64,000 nt of DNA from Aureobasidium sp. EXF-3400 (Eukaryota > Ascomycota > Dothideomycetes > Dothideales > Saccotheciaceae): contig SWBL01000181.1 of assembly GCA_024195585.1 (NCBI GenBank), forward strand, positions 1-64,000. Direction: 5' to 3'. The notes beneath the pieces are model-generated. The model was given only the letters and a program-made list of their open reading frames with translations. It made no database searches and had not been told where the DNA came from. The position numbers and the translations under genes are program-made. Numbering within the stretch: position 1 is the stretch's first letter; each line of letters begins with the position of its first letter. Shown one piece after another: positions 11,746-22,808 of this stretch.

Positions 11746-12905
11746 TCACTTTGTGACCTTCTCGACAAAGTCCTTGATGGCTGTTCCGATGATGACGCTT
11801 GCCTCTTCAGGCAGATAATGTCCGACATCATCACCGAGGCCTTGGGCAGTTAGCAAGGAAGCATCTTGAACCCAATCTCTCCAGATGGATCCAAGATCAC
11901 CACCGTGCATTTTGCCCAATCTGGCCTTACTCCACATGACGAGCGCGGGACTTTGGATCTTGCGACCCTCACGCTGATCAGCCTCTTGAAGAGAAGGCTC
12001 ATCGAAACAGCCGCTTGCGTAGTCGGCACATGAACCTTCAATGGCTTCACGCTTCGAGTGCAAACATTTGTATACTTCCCAAGCGTCGTCAGACTGCATC
12101 GCTTTGCGACCTTCGGCGTTGTCTCCACAGATGCGGTCGAGAGCGAGATGTGTCCATTTGGCACCACCATAAGCTTCAACCATATCTGCCGCGACAGGAG
12201 ATGCCAAGAATGGCCAATGGAAGTAAGCGACGCTGGCCACAGGATGAGCAAAAGACTGCCACTGGACTAGAGTAGGTACAATGTCAAGCAGGACAGTGCC
12301 CAGGAGTTTGTAAGAATGTAGTTTGGCAGAATCATCTTGAGGAGGATGGGCATTAGAAACAGCAAGACGATGGCAGACGCGAGCACCGCGATCGTGGCCG
12401 GCTAAAATGATGGGACGATTAGGGAACAGCTTATGGCTTGTTTCAAGCAAAGCGGCGCCGACGGCGGAGACTCCGGCCTTGCCTTTGAGTGTACTGAGAC
12501 CGTAGCCCGGCAGCTTTTTCGGAGGTGAGATCAGTAGTGGTCGGGTGAATGCGGAGGAAATGGAGAAGAATTGCACACCTCAGGAACGAACAAGGAGATT
12601 TTGTCCTGCAGTTGAGGGATGATCTGATGATTAGATTAACAAAGATGACGAGCGTGAGGTTTGCAGGATCGTACATGACGCCAACTAAATGTGAGAGTCA
12701 GCAACACGAGAGGAAGCATGAGACAGGATCAATGTCAGGCATACATGTAAGCAGACTGAGGGTAGCCATGAACGAGCCACAAGACAGGACCATGCCCCAG
12801 GTCCTTAGCGTAGCTCACGACAGTGGAGCCAGAAGAAGTTGGGGTGACATTGCGTTTGACATGCAGATTGTGGAGACCCTCTAGGTTTTTGATCTCGGTC
12901 GACAT
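11746..12905 (-). CDS. Epoxide-hydrolase-like alpha/beta hydrolase
   Basis: I propose four exons on the minus strand: 12905-12745, 12683-12674, 12623-12579 and 12513-11746, giving 327 residues. Joined this way the protein carries the oxyanion motif HGYP, then YIWRH, then FVPELPGYG, and the nucleophile elbow GHDRGAR with Asp near residue 112. This is the order found in epoxide hydrolases and haloacetate dehalogenases, which hydrolyse via an aspartate ester. A catalytic His probably lies in the C-terminal DDVGHYLPEE segment. No signal peptide is seen, so a cytosolic enzyme is likely. The second exon is only 10 nt, but all three introns are GT..AG and the total is a whole number of codons. Substrate is unknown. 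The start is the first in-frame ATG of the exon. Confidence 0.85.
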
Positions 12906-13501
12906 GTCTAGATGGAACGTCAAGGGATGATGATGTTTAGTTGTCTATAGAAGATTCAAGAAGAAGAAGAAGAAGAACAAGAATGATATCAACCTCGGAT
13001 AGAGTTGGCATGCACACACACGAACAAGGTAAGAACGGGGCGGACTTGTCAGGCTCCGAGGCTGGGGTGTCGGAAAGAGCGAAGAAAGGTTTTGGCGTGA
13101 CATGGCCCGTGCAGGCTCAGCGGAGCAAGATTTTGCCAAGAAGTGGGCGAGGCTCAGCAAACAGGAAGGAGCGACTCGCCATCTTACTACCCACACTGCC
13201 CAGCCTGTCGAGACCGTCGTCGTCGCTCTTTCCCCGATCTCAAGTTGTTCTGTCACCACGCCTTAACTCAGCCTGCGCGACATGTTTTTCAGACGAAAGA
13301 GGACGCATTCCCGGCCATCCTAGACACCAAACACGAACTTGACCGCTTATTCATTCCGCCACTCGTCGCCCCGTCGCGCGTCGCATCGCATCGAGACTTC
13401 CCCGGCCGCCGGCCCCGTGTGTTGCGCATCCGCATCCACACCCACCCACCCCACGCTGTACTTGTAGTCGTTGCTCTGGACGCGACACCTGGCCCTCGGG
13501 C
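12906..13501. promoter_or_regulatory. Shared upstream region of hydrolase and palH
   Basis: The two flanking genes are divergent, so this interval must hold both promoters. It contains a short AAG/GAA run at about 12957-12976 and a C/T-rich stretch toward palH. No TATA box stands out. GCCARG-type PacC sites were looked for only by eye and none is claimed. Confidence 0.4.
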
Positions 13502-15747
13502 ATGTCGCGGCATGTTGCTCGACAGTTATGGGGGCTGCCGACCACCACGTCGTCGATCATGACTGCCGTATGTCACGAGAGAACCCAATCGACGCGCCTC
13601 CTCACTGACCTTACCGCCGCCAGACATGCACACCATACACACTCCCTTCCGACGGTGTCATCAGCTTCGCTCCAGATAACATCGTCACCCTCACCGCCAA
13701 TGTAGTATTCTCGCCCGCTTGCACACCCGGCTACGAAACTCCTGGAACCAGCAATGACCCATCTAGCGTCGCCGACCTCTCAGGCCCCTTCTATGCCTCG
13801 ACCATTCCTCAGACCTTTGTCGTTGCTTGCGCCACCTCATTAGCATGGGTCTTGGTTGTCATGCTGTTGATCAACTCGCGCTCATTCTCTCCAGGATTCG
13901 GTCTCACAAACTTTGCTTCTGGAAGAGGACTCATTGGTGGCGCAACTGGCGGTACTTCTGGGCCCGGCGTAGGCTCACGGCCGTGGCTCCAGAAGGTTGC
14001 AGCTCTTCTGACCGCTATCGCCTTGACCATCGCCACAGCCGACACATTCAAAGTTGCTCAAGAACAATATTCTGTCGGATACATGGATGGAGATGCTATG
14101 CACACTAAAGTCGAGGGGAGCATGGAAGTACGAGTCACGCGTGTCATATCAGACGTCTTTCTCTGGCTCGCTCAAGTACAAACCCTTATACGACTGTTTC
14201 CACGGCATAAAGAAAAGGTCGTCATCAAATGGGTCGGTTTCGCTCTCATTGTCCTGGATACAATCTTCTCTTGCCTCAACAGTTTCCTGGTTGACAGCTT
14301 CAATCGCCCTCGTCATTTTGTGGACGCTATTCCAGCTCTTAGTTATCTGTTCGAACTCGCTGTTGGACTTCTCTACGCCGCCTGGGTCATCTTTTACGGC
14401 CTCACCAAACGTCGCTACGCCTATTTCCATCTCAAGATGAAGAGCATCTTCATAGTCGCTCTTCTTTCACATATCGCTATTCTAACCCCTGTAGCTTTCT
14501 TCATCACCGATGTCGCTCAGCCAGATGTCGCTGCCTGGGGTGACTATTTCCGATGGGTCGGTGCTGCTGCCTCTAGTGTCGTTGTTTGGGAGTGGGTCGA
14601 ACGAATAGAAGCTTTGGAACGAGATGAAAAGAAAGACGGTATTCTTGGGCGCGAAGTCTTCGACGGCGATGAGATGATCGACATGACCCCTGGCGAAAAC
14701 ATGACATATACGCGAAAGCCTCGAGATAATTATCGACCAGCCGGCAGTGGCAGTAGCAGCTCCGGTGGCTCGGCACATAAATCCGGCTCGCAACAAGACC
14801 CAGTAGCCAGAAGGCGAAAAGCAATTCCTCGCCTGAAAACTCACCTTCCATTGGGACGAGCGCATTCTGAGAACAGGACAATCACCTTTGGATCCTTACC
14901 CCGTCCTGAAACAACGCCTACACCAATCACTAATCAAACACCCCCACCTCCCCGGATATCGCCACCTGACAGGACCAACACAACTAGTGCTGCTTCGACC
15001 GTCTATGTCATTAATTATGGGGAGTCGCAAGAACCAGAACCTGTGCGAAGGCGGACAGAGGATATACCTGAGGACTCTCAAGTCGACGATCTAGAAGCTC
15101 AGACATCAAATGCGATGCGAGAAGATACTGGAACTATGCCAGATACTACGTCACGACTGAGACAAACGAGCAATGCACTTCGGAATGCAATGCAGAATCC
15201 ATTCAAGAGAAAACGAATGAGCCCACCCGCAGAAGTCAGAGCAGCTCGAGACAAAAGTGAGGTCCGCAACCTTCCAGCTCACTCATACTCAAAGTGGGAT
15301 ATCAAGGGTAGACTTGGCGCCATCGCAGCTGAGCAGGGTGAAAAGTTCCGTGAGAGAAAACAAGAAAAGGAGAACGACATCGATCTACCCTACACTATAA
15401 TCCCAGCTCCTACTCGAGGAGCAGCAGCATGGAGTCCACAAGTGCTCAAACACACGAACAGCGATTTAAGCAGCAACGAGACGCCGACTGATTCGCAACC
15501 CAACACTGTTCGAGATTCGAACAGTTCGCATCATGTGACGTGGGCCAGTTCTACAACTGCTGGTAGTCAAGGCGATAACAATGTCGTCAACGATGCAGTA
15601 GACAACCGGACAGAAGACAACGATACACCTCGACAAGGTCCCATTACAGGAACAGCTTCAGCTATCAGAAATCGTTCAGCATCTGGCGAGGAGACAGCAC
15701 GAGATCGAGACGATGACGATGAGCATAGAACGCTGAGACCGACTTGA
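13502..15747 (+). CDS. palH: pH-response sensor PalH/Rim21
   Basis: Two exons, 13502-13567 and 13624-15747, join in phase 0 to give 729 residues. PalH/Rim21 is the plasma-membrane alkaline-pH sensor that recruits the arrestin PalF and ESCRT factors, leading to activation of PacC. The extracellular N-terminal segment CTPYTLPSDG, the following LTANVVFSPAC segment and about seven hydrophobic spans between residues 95 and 370 match the family. A long hydrophilic Ser/Thr/Pro-rich cytoplasmic tail follows, rich in Arg/Glu at about 550-600. The second exon stays open upstream of its first ATG, and the conserved N-terminus demands the upstream exon. An alternative start is the internal ATG at 13559, 19 codons later, which would give a shorter leader. 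Confidence 0.9.
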
Positions 15748-15897
15748 CACACAAGTCCTTACGGCCTTCACGAGGAGTTTCATGGCGTTTATGGATGCAC
15801 AGAAACCTATCTGTAGGTTCGGCATACACATGGAGAATATGGCACGGTGCGGTTTAGGTTTCTTCATTCTTTGGTTTTTTTTGGGACTTGCTAGATT

Positions 15898-15964
15898 ACT
15901 TCTCTCAGATACCCCTTCTTTTACTTTTTTTCTTTTTTTCTTTTCTTTTTTCTTTTTTCTTTTG
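15898..15964 (+). repeat. Polypyrimidine (T-rich, T/C) tract
   Basis: About 65 bases made almost entirely of T with interspersed C, located about 150 bases after the palH stop codon. It is simple sequence and probably part of the 3' region. Confidence 0.7.
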
Positions 15965-16083
15965 CAAAATTAACATAGCGGAGACCTGCTCCGACACTTG
16001 TTAAAAGGTAAAAGCAACGGCATTGATCTTTTCTGGCTTTTGATCTTTTATGATTTCTTATCTATATATGGTTGCGATCTTTG

Positions 16084-16102
16084 TATATATATATATATAT
16101 AT
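16084..16102. repeat. (TA)n microsatellite
   Basis: A short uninterrupted TA dinucleotide run between palH and the Sec2-like gene. Confidence 0.8.
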
Positions 16103-16718
16103 TTATTGCTTAGCGTATTCATTTCTTGTCGCTTCAATCACTTTTATGACAGAGAAGCACTACTTGAACACACAGTGAACACCATCCATGAGAGAAGATA
16201 CATAGCTTGAGTGATTGAGATTGAGATGACAATGTCGTTGTGGGGTCGCCGCGGCTCGCTCTTTCATGAAACACATCTAGCCAAGTCTGTCTTCGACACA
16301 TACGTAGACATGCAGACTTGATGTCATTATCGTTCACACGAGACAGGCAAGAATAGAAAACATCAAGGTATACAAGGGAAAATGTTCAGGGTCACTGTAT
16401 CAATCCCCACACGGAACGGCACGCTCGTTCCTGCAAACATGACCGCAGACCGTTAAACCCCCTGAACAGCCGTTATAACAGTCTTTCAAAACCAGGAGAG
16501 CAGAGCGCACGCGGACAAAAAGAAAAACCGCACAGGGGGTTTCGGTAGAAGAGACCACAGGAAACGGGCAGGCACAAACTGGTTCACTGCCCCTGGTACC
16601 TTTCGGTTCGCATCCTCCTTCTCTTTTCCTACACACACATCCTTTTTGCACAGCATATCTTGTACAAAAACACGTCTTTCCAACAGTCACACGTCTCACG
16701 TTACTTACACGTCTCAAA

Positions 16719-17680
16719 ATGATTCCAGAAAGCGAGAGAGGATTCAACTACACTCTGACACGAGACAAGCTGGCTATGAATCTTGGCTCCCCACCAAGAA
16801 AAGCAAAGAATGTAACACCAGCGTCTCCAGCTGCACTTGCAACAACAATCACAAGAATCACAACGACAGCAACAACAACAGAGCCGGCGTCAGACACGAC
16901 GCCATTCCCTCCCTTTGAATTGCCAGAACCGACAAGATATGAGTTGTCTGCTGAAAGCGACAATCGCGTCGCGACCCTCGAAGACCAAGTCGCAAGCCTG
17001 ACGCGCAAAGGTGCCGAAGCTGGTGAGTTTGGCTGTTATCCCTGCCTGTGTGACTCTTCTCGATGCATATGCATATGTACATCTCACCTCATCCTCCCAC
17101 CTTGTTTTCTCTTCCCTGCGACTAACCTCCAACGTCAACAGCCGACCGCATCGCCGACTACGAAGAGGAGACTCGAAACCTCAAAGCGAGCCAAAACCCT
17201 CGCACCGACTCGCCACTTGACTTTATCTCTGTACACCCATTCCCTGCCCCTCCGACTTCACTCAGTCGCAACTCTTCGGTTGCTTCTGTTGGCAAGTTCA
17301 GCTTCTTGACTCGCACATCGTCTTTGACGAACGCCACAAAACCACTTCCCAAGACCCCTCCGAAAGCTTCTCCTATGGCACCTGCTGCTCCATCCTCTCC
17401 CGCAATCTCTGAACTCCAAGCTGCCCTCGCTGCCGAGACTTCTCGTCGTGTTGCTGCAGAGAAGAAGTTCAAAGATCTGGAAGCAGAGTTGGAGGATTTG
17501 TCTGCAACACTATTCGAGCAGGCAAATGAAATGGTCGCCAAGGAAAGAAAGGAAAAGTCAAAGCTGGAAGAAAGGTTGAAAGTGCTCGAGGAGAGAGACA
17601 GACTAGGCCAGAAGAGATTGGAAATGGTAGAAACTGCCTTGACAAGGATTGAGCGCGTCAAGAAGTTGTTGGATGGTTGA
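16719..17680 (+). CDS. Sec2-type Rab guanine nucleotide exchange factor
   Basis: Two exons, 16719-17022 and 17142-17680, with a GTGAGT donor and CAACAG acceptor (119-nt intron), give 280 residues. The C-terminal 90 residues form a coiled coil containing LEAELEDLSATLFEQANEMV, the recognisable core of the Sec2p/Rabin8 exchange domain that activates Sec4/Rab8 on secretory vesicles. A short coiled segment around residues 83-115 (RVATLEDQVASL, DRIADYEEETRNL) and a Ser/Pro-rich linker precede it. The protein is much shorter than yeast Sec2 and lacks an obvious C-terminal vesicle-targeting region, which is common for filamentous-fungal members. The Rab partner is inferred from the family, not seen. 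Confidence 0.85.
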
Positions 17681-19349
17681 TTGATAAGGCCACTCACCTT
17701 GATGGTCACATATCATACCTCCGACACGGTTCTGGCAACGTATCAGGAGTATACGTCTTGACATGTCCAAGCACGGCTGATCCGGACCAACGATCTCTGC
17801 AGGTCGGTATCGTTATGGTACGGAATCTTGAACCGAAGCACGCCCAAAGAGACCCTTCGCTTCAACGTGCAGCTTCGCGAACCATCCTGTCTAGAGCACA
17901 TCAAAGGCATCGAGACGAGATGCAGAGCCATATCAAGCCGCTTCTGACGTTCCCAGGGCGTTTCTCTGAGACTCTATCAGTTAGAAATCCCTCCCGTCCT
18001 GCCAACTGTCCATTGCAGCCAGGACTCACAGAGGTCGTCCTTCGAAGCCACATGGCCAGCATCTGGCAACCAGGAAGGACCATGGAAGCATTGGCCGCTT
18101 CCAACTTACATCAAACCTCTTTTGGACGCTGAGCCGCACAATTAGATTGAAGTCTAACCCGTTCCTCTTCTGCATAACTTCATCCCCGCTATCCTAGTGA
18201 CTTGAGTTTTTTTGGATGTTTGTGCAAGACGTCGCGACGGAACCGGGAATACGACACATGTCCGTCCGTTTTGTTTCCCTCAACGTCTGAGTAGCAGCGC
18301 TGGTGTGCATGATGATGATGGTGGTGGCTAAGCATCACTAAGCTTATCCCCATAAGGTTGGAGGACAGAACAATGACTTGAGTGTTAGGGGTTTTTTGTT
18401 GTTGCCAATGCTTGGTATGACTCGAGTTTGAGAGGAGTTGCCGAAGATCTTCTGTTCATCATTCATTACTTCAGTATCTCTCGGAAGCTCTGCGTCCTGT
18501 TCCAACTATAAACGATTTCCTAATGGCATCCATTCCATCTAGCACCCGCTGTGCATCTCTATGTGTGGCGAACTGCGTAAATAATTGTTTGATGTGCTCG
18601 TCTTCACCAAGACTCAATTGGCGTCTCTTGGCTGCTTGTAGATCCTCTCAAACACTCTCCCCATGTGCAGGGATCTACGATACCTGTCCTATGTAGCAAG
18701 AATCCTTTCAACGGGTTCAATGTCGCCGTGTCAGTGCGGCTCGCGTTGAAGAGGTTGTGAGTCGTTGGTTTGAGATTCTTTGCCAGGATTTGCGTATATC
18801 CCAGCACGTGGAGTTGATCTACAGGACTTATCCTCCGCACGACCCTCGCGATCGTCAAAGCCACAACCTTGACATCCACATTGCGTTCCCCCGATCTGGA
18901 AAGATCCTTTACCCACCTGTCAGGGCAATGACGATTTTCTGGGGCTCTACTGCTCTCCTGTCTATCACTACTGACTCTGTGGCTGAATTGGACTCTTCAG
19001 ATACCGGCCGGAGAAATCCCTTTGTTGACCTGATGTCTATCGTAACCATCTTTCCTGTTAACAGATAAGATCTTCTGCTCATCTATGCACTTCTCGTCGT
19101 TGGTGGGTTCCACCTCGTTGAGTGAACTTGCATGAGCTTGAATCAGTAAAGTGTGAGGAGAACAACAAGACAATTAGAAATACCGCTGCTCGACAAACAA
19201 TAGTGGAAGGTATATAATGAGGCTGCAGACCCCGTCTAGAATCAATCATCAACAACACTTCCCTCATCTTCATACATACACAAGTCCTCTTCGACCTTTT
19301 TCACCTCAAGTCTTCAACTTCTTCATCTACATCCACCCACAACTCCAAA
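17681..19349. other. Gene-free interval
   Basis: About 1.67 kb without a gene I can support. One plus-strand frame runs on from the Sec2-like stop to about 18132, but it starts at a non-ATG codon and shows no domain. A short TGATGATGATGGTGGTGG run occurs near 18308-18328. The right end is the promoter and pyrimidine-rich leader of the secreted-protein gene. Confidence 0.5.
19211..19217 (+). promoter_or_regulatory. TATA box of the secreted-protein gene
   Basis: TATATAA lies about 135 bases upstream of the ATG at 19350 and is followed by a long C/T-rich leader (about 19250-19345), the usual arrangement of strongly expressed fungal genes. The downstream gene encodes a small secreted protein. 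Confidence 0.65.
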
Positions 19350-19886
19350 ATGGTTCACTTCACCACTCTCATGACCGCTGCCCTCGCTGGCATGACCTTG
19401 GCTTCACCCGCCGAGAGACGTCAGAGCTCAGACTCATCTGACCTCGTCTGCGGCGCCCTCCTACAGCCCCTCGCCGGCTTCCTCGACTACCAATCTGGCA
19501 ATGTAGGGGGCAATGTTGAGAACGTTTTGGAGGCAGCAAGCAACATCCTCTCCAACGCCCAACTACCCTCCGACATCGAAAGTATCATCAACAGCGTCAC
19601 CGGCGGTATCGTTGGCTCCGTCACCAATGGCGTTAGCAACGTGCTCTATGGCCTCAGCACTGGAGCTGATAACGTCGACCCTCAGTGCAAGCAAAACGCT
19701 GCTTACTGCACCAACGAGCTGAGTGCTGCTGCTGCCGCTTGTGCTGCTGGCCAGTCTGCTCAAGCTCAAGATGCTTGTTTGCAGGCCAAGTACACTTGTG
19801 CGAGGAATGGTGTTCTTTCTGCTAGCGGAGTGGATCAGGTTGCTTCTTGCTGCTCGCAGTACACTGGCTCCGCTGCTTCTTCGTAA
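19350..19886 (+). CDS. Small secreted cysteine-rich protein
   Basis: An intronless frame of 178 residues. The N-terminus is a clear signal peptide (hydrophobic core from about residue 4 to 18, cleavage near Ala-Ser-Pro) followed by a dibasic Arg-Arg at 24-25 that could be a Kex2 site. The mature part is rich in Ser, Ala, Gly and Val and has eight cysteines, one early, five between about 111 and 150, and a Cys-Cys pair near 169-170. The Cys-Cys pair is near the C-terminus, so the spacing does not match hydrophobins. I do not recognise a named family. A TATA box and pyrimidine-rich leader suggest good expression. A cell-surface or effector-like role is only an inference from size and secretion. 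Confidence 0.8.
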   Translation: MVHFTTLMTAALAGMTLASPAERRQSSDSSDLVCGALLQPLAGFLDYQSGNVGGNVENVLEAASNILSNAQLPSDIESIINSVTGGIVGSVTNGVSNVLYGLSTGADNVDPQCKQNAAYCTNELSAAAAACAAGQSAQAQDACLQAKYTCARNGVLSASGVDQVASCCSQYTGSAASS

Positions 19887-20420
19887 AGCAAATTACGCAA
19901 GAAGATAGTGTAGGATTATGCGAGGAGAAGATCTCTCACAATCGGTTGATGCTCGACCGACCGATTGTCTTTGTGCACCCAAGGATGGTGATAGAATGAA
20001 TATTACGAATTTCTGACACAATCCGCTGCTTGTACTACTTGAAAGAATTTTTGCGAAAGTTATCGTGTGCATACTAAACATAAACGCTATCCCTCCCCTT
20101 GTTTTCACAATGCACGGAGTTCTGAATGAAGGAATGGGGATTGAGTGGTATCAGCAATACCCCATGAGATCTAGTAACTTATCTGGTATTCATATAGTTC
20201 TTTGACCTCCGGATCGCGGTTGTATACCAACGATCAATTCTTCTTTTGGAGTTTGTTCGTGATGGACCAACCTTAAAGCCAATTCAATTCTGGGTAGAAT
20301 AGTCTCAGAGGAAGACCAAATTCCATGTCTTGCTCGAATTGAGCGGACCTTGAATTTGCAACGGAGGTTGAGAATCTGAATAGTAATGATTATCATTGGT
20401 CGGAATAGAGGCGCTACGTC

Positions 20421-20436
20421 AACTCCGTCTATTCCG
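20421..20436 (-). promoter_or_regulatory. CGGA-N5-CGGAGTT motif, copy 1
   Basis: Read on the minus strand this is CGGA, five bases, CGGAGTT: a direct repeat of CGGA with a 5-bp gap plus a shared GTT. Direct CGG-type repeats are typical Zn2Cys6 binding sites, and such a regulator is encoded at 22809. The binding is inferred. Copy 1 overlaps the right arm of a 9-bp inverted repeat. Confidence 0.4.
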
Positions 20437-21215
20437 CAACGCCGGCTTCTACACCGGCTGCATATTTACCATGAATACATTGCATGATACGAATAAGCAT
20501 GTAAGTATCCTTTGCACGCACACCGATGTGTACTTTCCTATCTCTCGGTCATGAAAATGTAGTTGTCTTTCTGCAAGATACATTATTTTTTGCTCGGTAT
20601 CTATCAGCGCGAAGGCCGTATTGCCATGCTATCTCCATTGTATGCTCAAAAAGACTGCTCGAGCCAGTACTCAATTCCAGTTCGACGTTCTTTCACAGTA
20701 CTAAACCGGACTCTCAGAGTCTCATGGCCATATAACGAGACTTTGCTTCTCTACGTATATGGCCTTCATAATGGGCGTAGCTAGCATATCGCATAGGGCT
20801 CACTCTAGGTTGTGGCCTGCTGGTCGTAGGAGACTGCTGGACTTCGACGCTCGACATCGTAGTTTCTCCAGGCGGATGCAGTGTGCGCTACGATACAAGT
20901 CAAATTTCATGTCAAACCTTGAGCTCTCATATGACTTGCATCTTCTTGGATGAATCCACCTTCTGGGTCTGAGACTGGCTGGTAATCTCGTGGTTTGATA
21001 ATTCGTGCAAAGACTTCCTTGATGGATGCAATGGCCTTATGGAGATGCGAATGGGTGTTAGACGTAGCCATATTCTTGGAATATCGTCTAAGTATCGGAG
21101 AGAGTCGTCGTGATGAGACAGTATGTAGCTAGACTGATAAAAATGTCTGAATGATCTCAAACAAGCATCCAGGCGCTTGATATATAGTAGGTACTCATCT
21201 CCCGGAGTGGAAAAT

Positions 21216-21231
21216 CGGAGTAAGCGGAGTT
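21216..21231 (+). promoter_or_regulatory. CGGA-N5-CGGAGTT motif, copy 2
   Basis: The same motif on the plus strand, about 255 bases beyond the 3' end of the MDR oxidoreductase gene. The spacer is again exactly five bases. Confidence 0.4.
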
Positions 21232-21485
21232 ACTTTCGGATAGCTATCTCAAAGACATACCGAGCAGAGGCAAGCGGACTACTGCTACGGCACCGATATT
21301 TTAGATGACGCAGTCTTTTCCAACCTGCATTCATGTGTGAGTATCATGAGCGTACATGCGATGCACTTCAAAATCTCAGCGCCTCTTGTCTACTGTCATG
21401 AAGCCTATAGGATCCTGCTTTTGTTCTGGTGTGAGAATACGTGCGTTTGTCAAATTAGGCTATGCTCAAGGCTCTCTTGCACTGT

Positions 21486-22558
21486 TTAGATCGTGATAAC
21501 GACCTTACCAGTATGAGCCCTACTGTACAGATACTCAAATGCATCAGCTGATTCCTCAAAACTGAATACTTTGTCCACCAAGGGCTTGAGAGAAACTTTC
21601 TTGGCCTCCAGAAATGCACAAAGATCTTGTTGGTCGTCTCGAGTGCCGACGAAGATACCCCTTCACACTGCCATCAGCTGTCATTCCTTGATCAAGTGAG
21701 GATATCCACATACTGTACTCTTGCCGCTTTCATCAAGACAGGAGTGAAACAATCTGGCATTTTTGCTTCATCGACACCGCCCAAGAATCCGACCAGTGAG
21801 ATTGTGCCATATCTCGCCAGAGCGTTGAAGCATTGCTCCATAGAGGTGATACCAACGTTGTTGACGACAACATCCACACCCTTGCCGTGTGTCAACTTCT
21901 TCGCTTCTTCACTCCAGTCCCGGTTTGTTCTGTAGTTGATCCCCTGCACGCCTTGACTTAAGTCCCGACACTTCTTCAACTTCTCATCGGAAGAAGAAGT
22001 GATGATAGTGGCCATACCAGCAGCGACACAAAGCAATGTAGCAAAAATACTAACGACGCCGGTTCCTTGCATCAAAGCGCTTTTCCCTTGTTTCTTCTTG
22101 TCAAAGTCTAGAGCCGTCCATGCGGTGACTCCAGCACAAGGAATAGTTGAGGCCTCTTCATGAGTCAGATAGTTCGGGATCTTTGTGACATCGCACTGGT
22201 CGAAGACGGCATATTCTCTCAAAACGCCATCTACATCGCCTCCGAGCGCCTGTATCTCCCCCGAACGAGTCTCGCGAAAGGTAGGAGCCACAGAATCGCC
22301 TTCAGCAAATTCCGTGACCGAAGAACCGACTGAAATTATGGTGGCTGATGCATCCGAACAGGGGACACCATGTGGGATGACAGGAATGGGATAACGATTG
22401 TGGAGCATACCCACATCTCGAAAGTTCAATGACACAGCATGGATCTTGAGCAGAACTTCTGTTGGCTGCAACTTCTGAGGGACGGGCTCGGAGACCAGCT
22501 CGATACCTTTGCCATCAGACGTGCGGCGAAAAGCTCTTGTTGAAGTCGGTAAAGACAT
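21486..22558 (-). CDS. Medium-chain (MDR) zinc-type alcohol dehydrogenase-like oxidoreductase
   Basis: Two exons, 22558-21714 and 21660-21486, give 339 residues. The sequence follows the quinone-oxidoreductase/alcohol-dehydrogenase-like MDR pattern: a GroES-like N-terminal part with SLNFRDVGMLHNRYP and IPHGVPCSDA, then a Rossmann NAD(P)H domain. The glycine motif reads QGTGVVSIFA, and VQGIFVGTRDD and HTGKVVI close the C-terminal part. The junction restores VQGIFVG exactly and keeps frame. The usual structural-zinc cysteine cluster is not evident, so a zinc-free NADPH reductase is possible. It is divergent from a Zn2Cys6 regulator with 250 bp between the start codons, suggesting regulation by its neighbour. 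Substrate is unknown. Confidence 0.88.
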
Positions 22559-22808
22559 TGTCTAAAGAAAATCAGGTCAAGTCTTGGGTTGCTGGATGAT
22601 TGGTTTCAACAATTGCAACGGAAAAGGCAAGTGCATGGAAGTGAAGTAGCCTGGTTTGATGATTAAGCTAGACTGCTTAGAAATCATGACAGCAGCGTCG
22701 CTTTTGTAACATTTCCCCACAAATGCATGTGGGTCACAATCACGAACGACTGACTGTTCAATCATCATTTGTTTCTCAACGACTTACTCCGATAGCTTGC
22801 AGAGAACC
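22559..22808. promoter_or_regulatory. Divergent promoter, MDR enzyme and Zn2Cys6 regulator
   Basis: The start codons of the two genes are only 250 bp apart on opposite strands, so both promoters lie here. An ACTCCG half-site (minus strand CGGAGT) sits at about 22786, 20 bases before the regulator start, resembling half of the CGGA-N5-CGGAGTT motif found three times around this locus. Confidence 0.5.

Larger units (their letters stand above)
15748..16718. other. Intergenic region with simple-sequence tracts
   Basis: No gene is supported between palH and the Sec2-like gene. The interval holds a long T/C tract (about 15898-15964), a TA run (about 16084-16102) and a leader of C/A-rich sequence just before the next start codon. 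Confidence 0.5.
19887..21485. other. Gene-free interval with inverted repeat and CGGA motifs
   Basis: No supportable gene in about 1.6 kb. It contains a perfect 9-bp inverted repeat (CGGAATAGA at 20401-20409, TCTATTCCG at 20428-20436, 18-nt spacer) and two copies of a CGGA-N5-CGGAGTT motif, listed separately. Short open frames on both strands have no domain signals. Confidence 0.5.

Noticed and set aside
17677..18132. 151-codon frame after the Sec2-like gene
   Set aside because: It starts at TTG overlapping the previous stop codon, and the sequence shows no domain.
19350..19886. Hydrophobin assignment for the eight-cysteine protein
   Set aside because: Hydrophobins have two internal Cys-Cys pairs; here there is one pair, close to the C-terminus.
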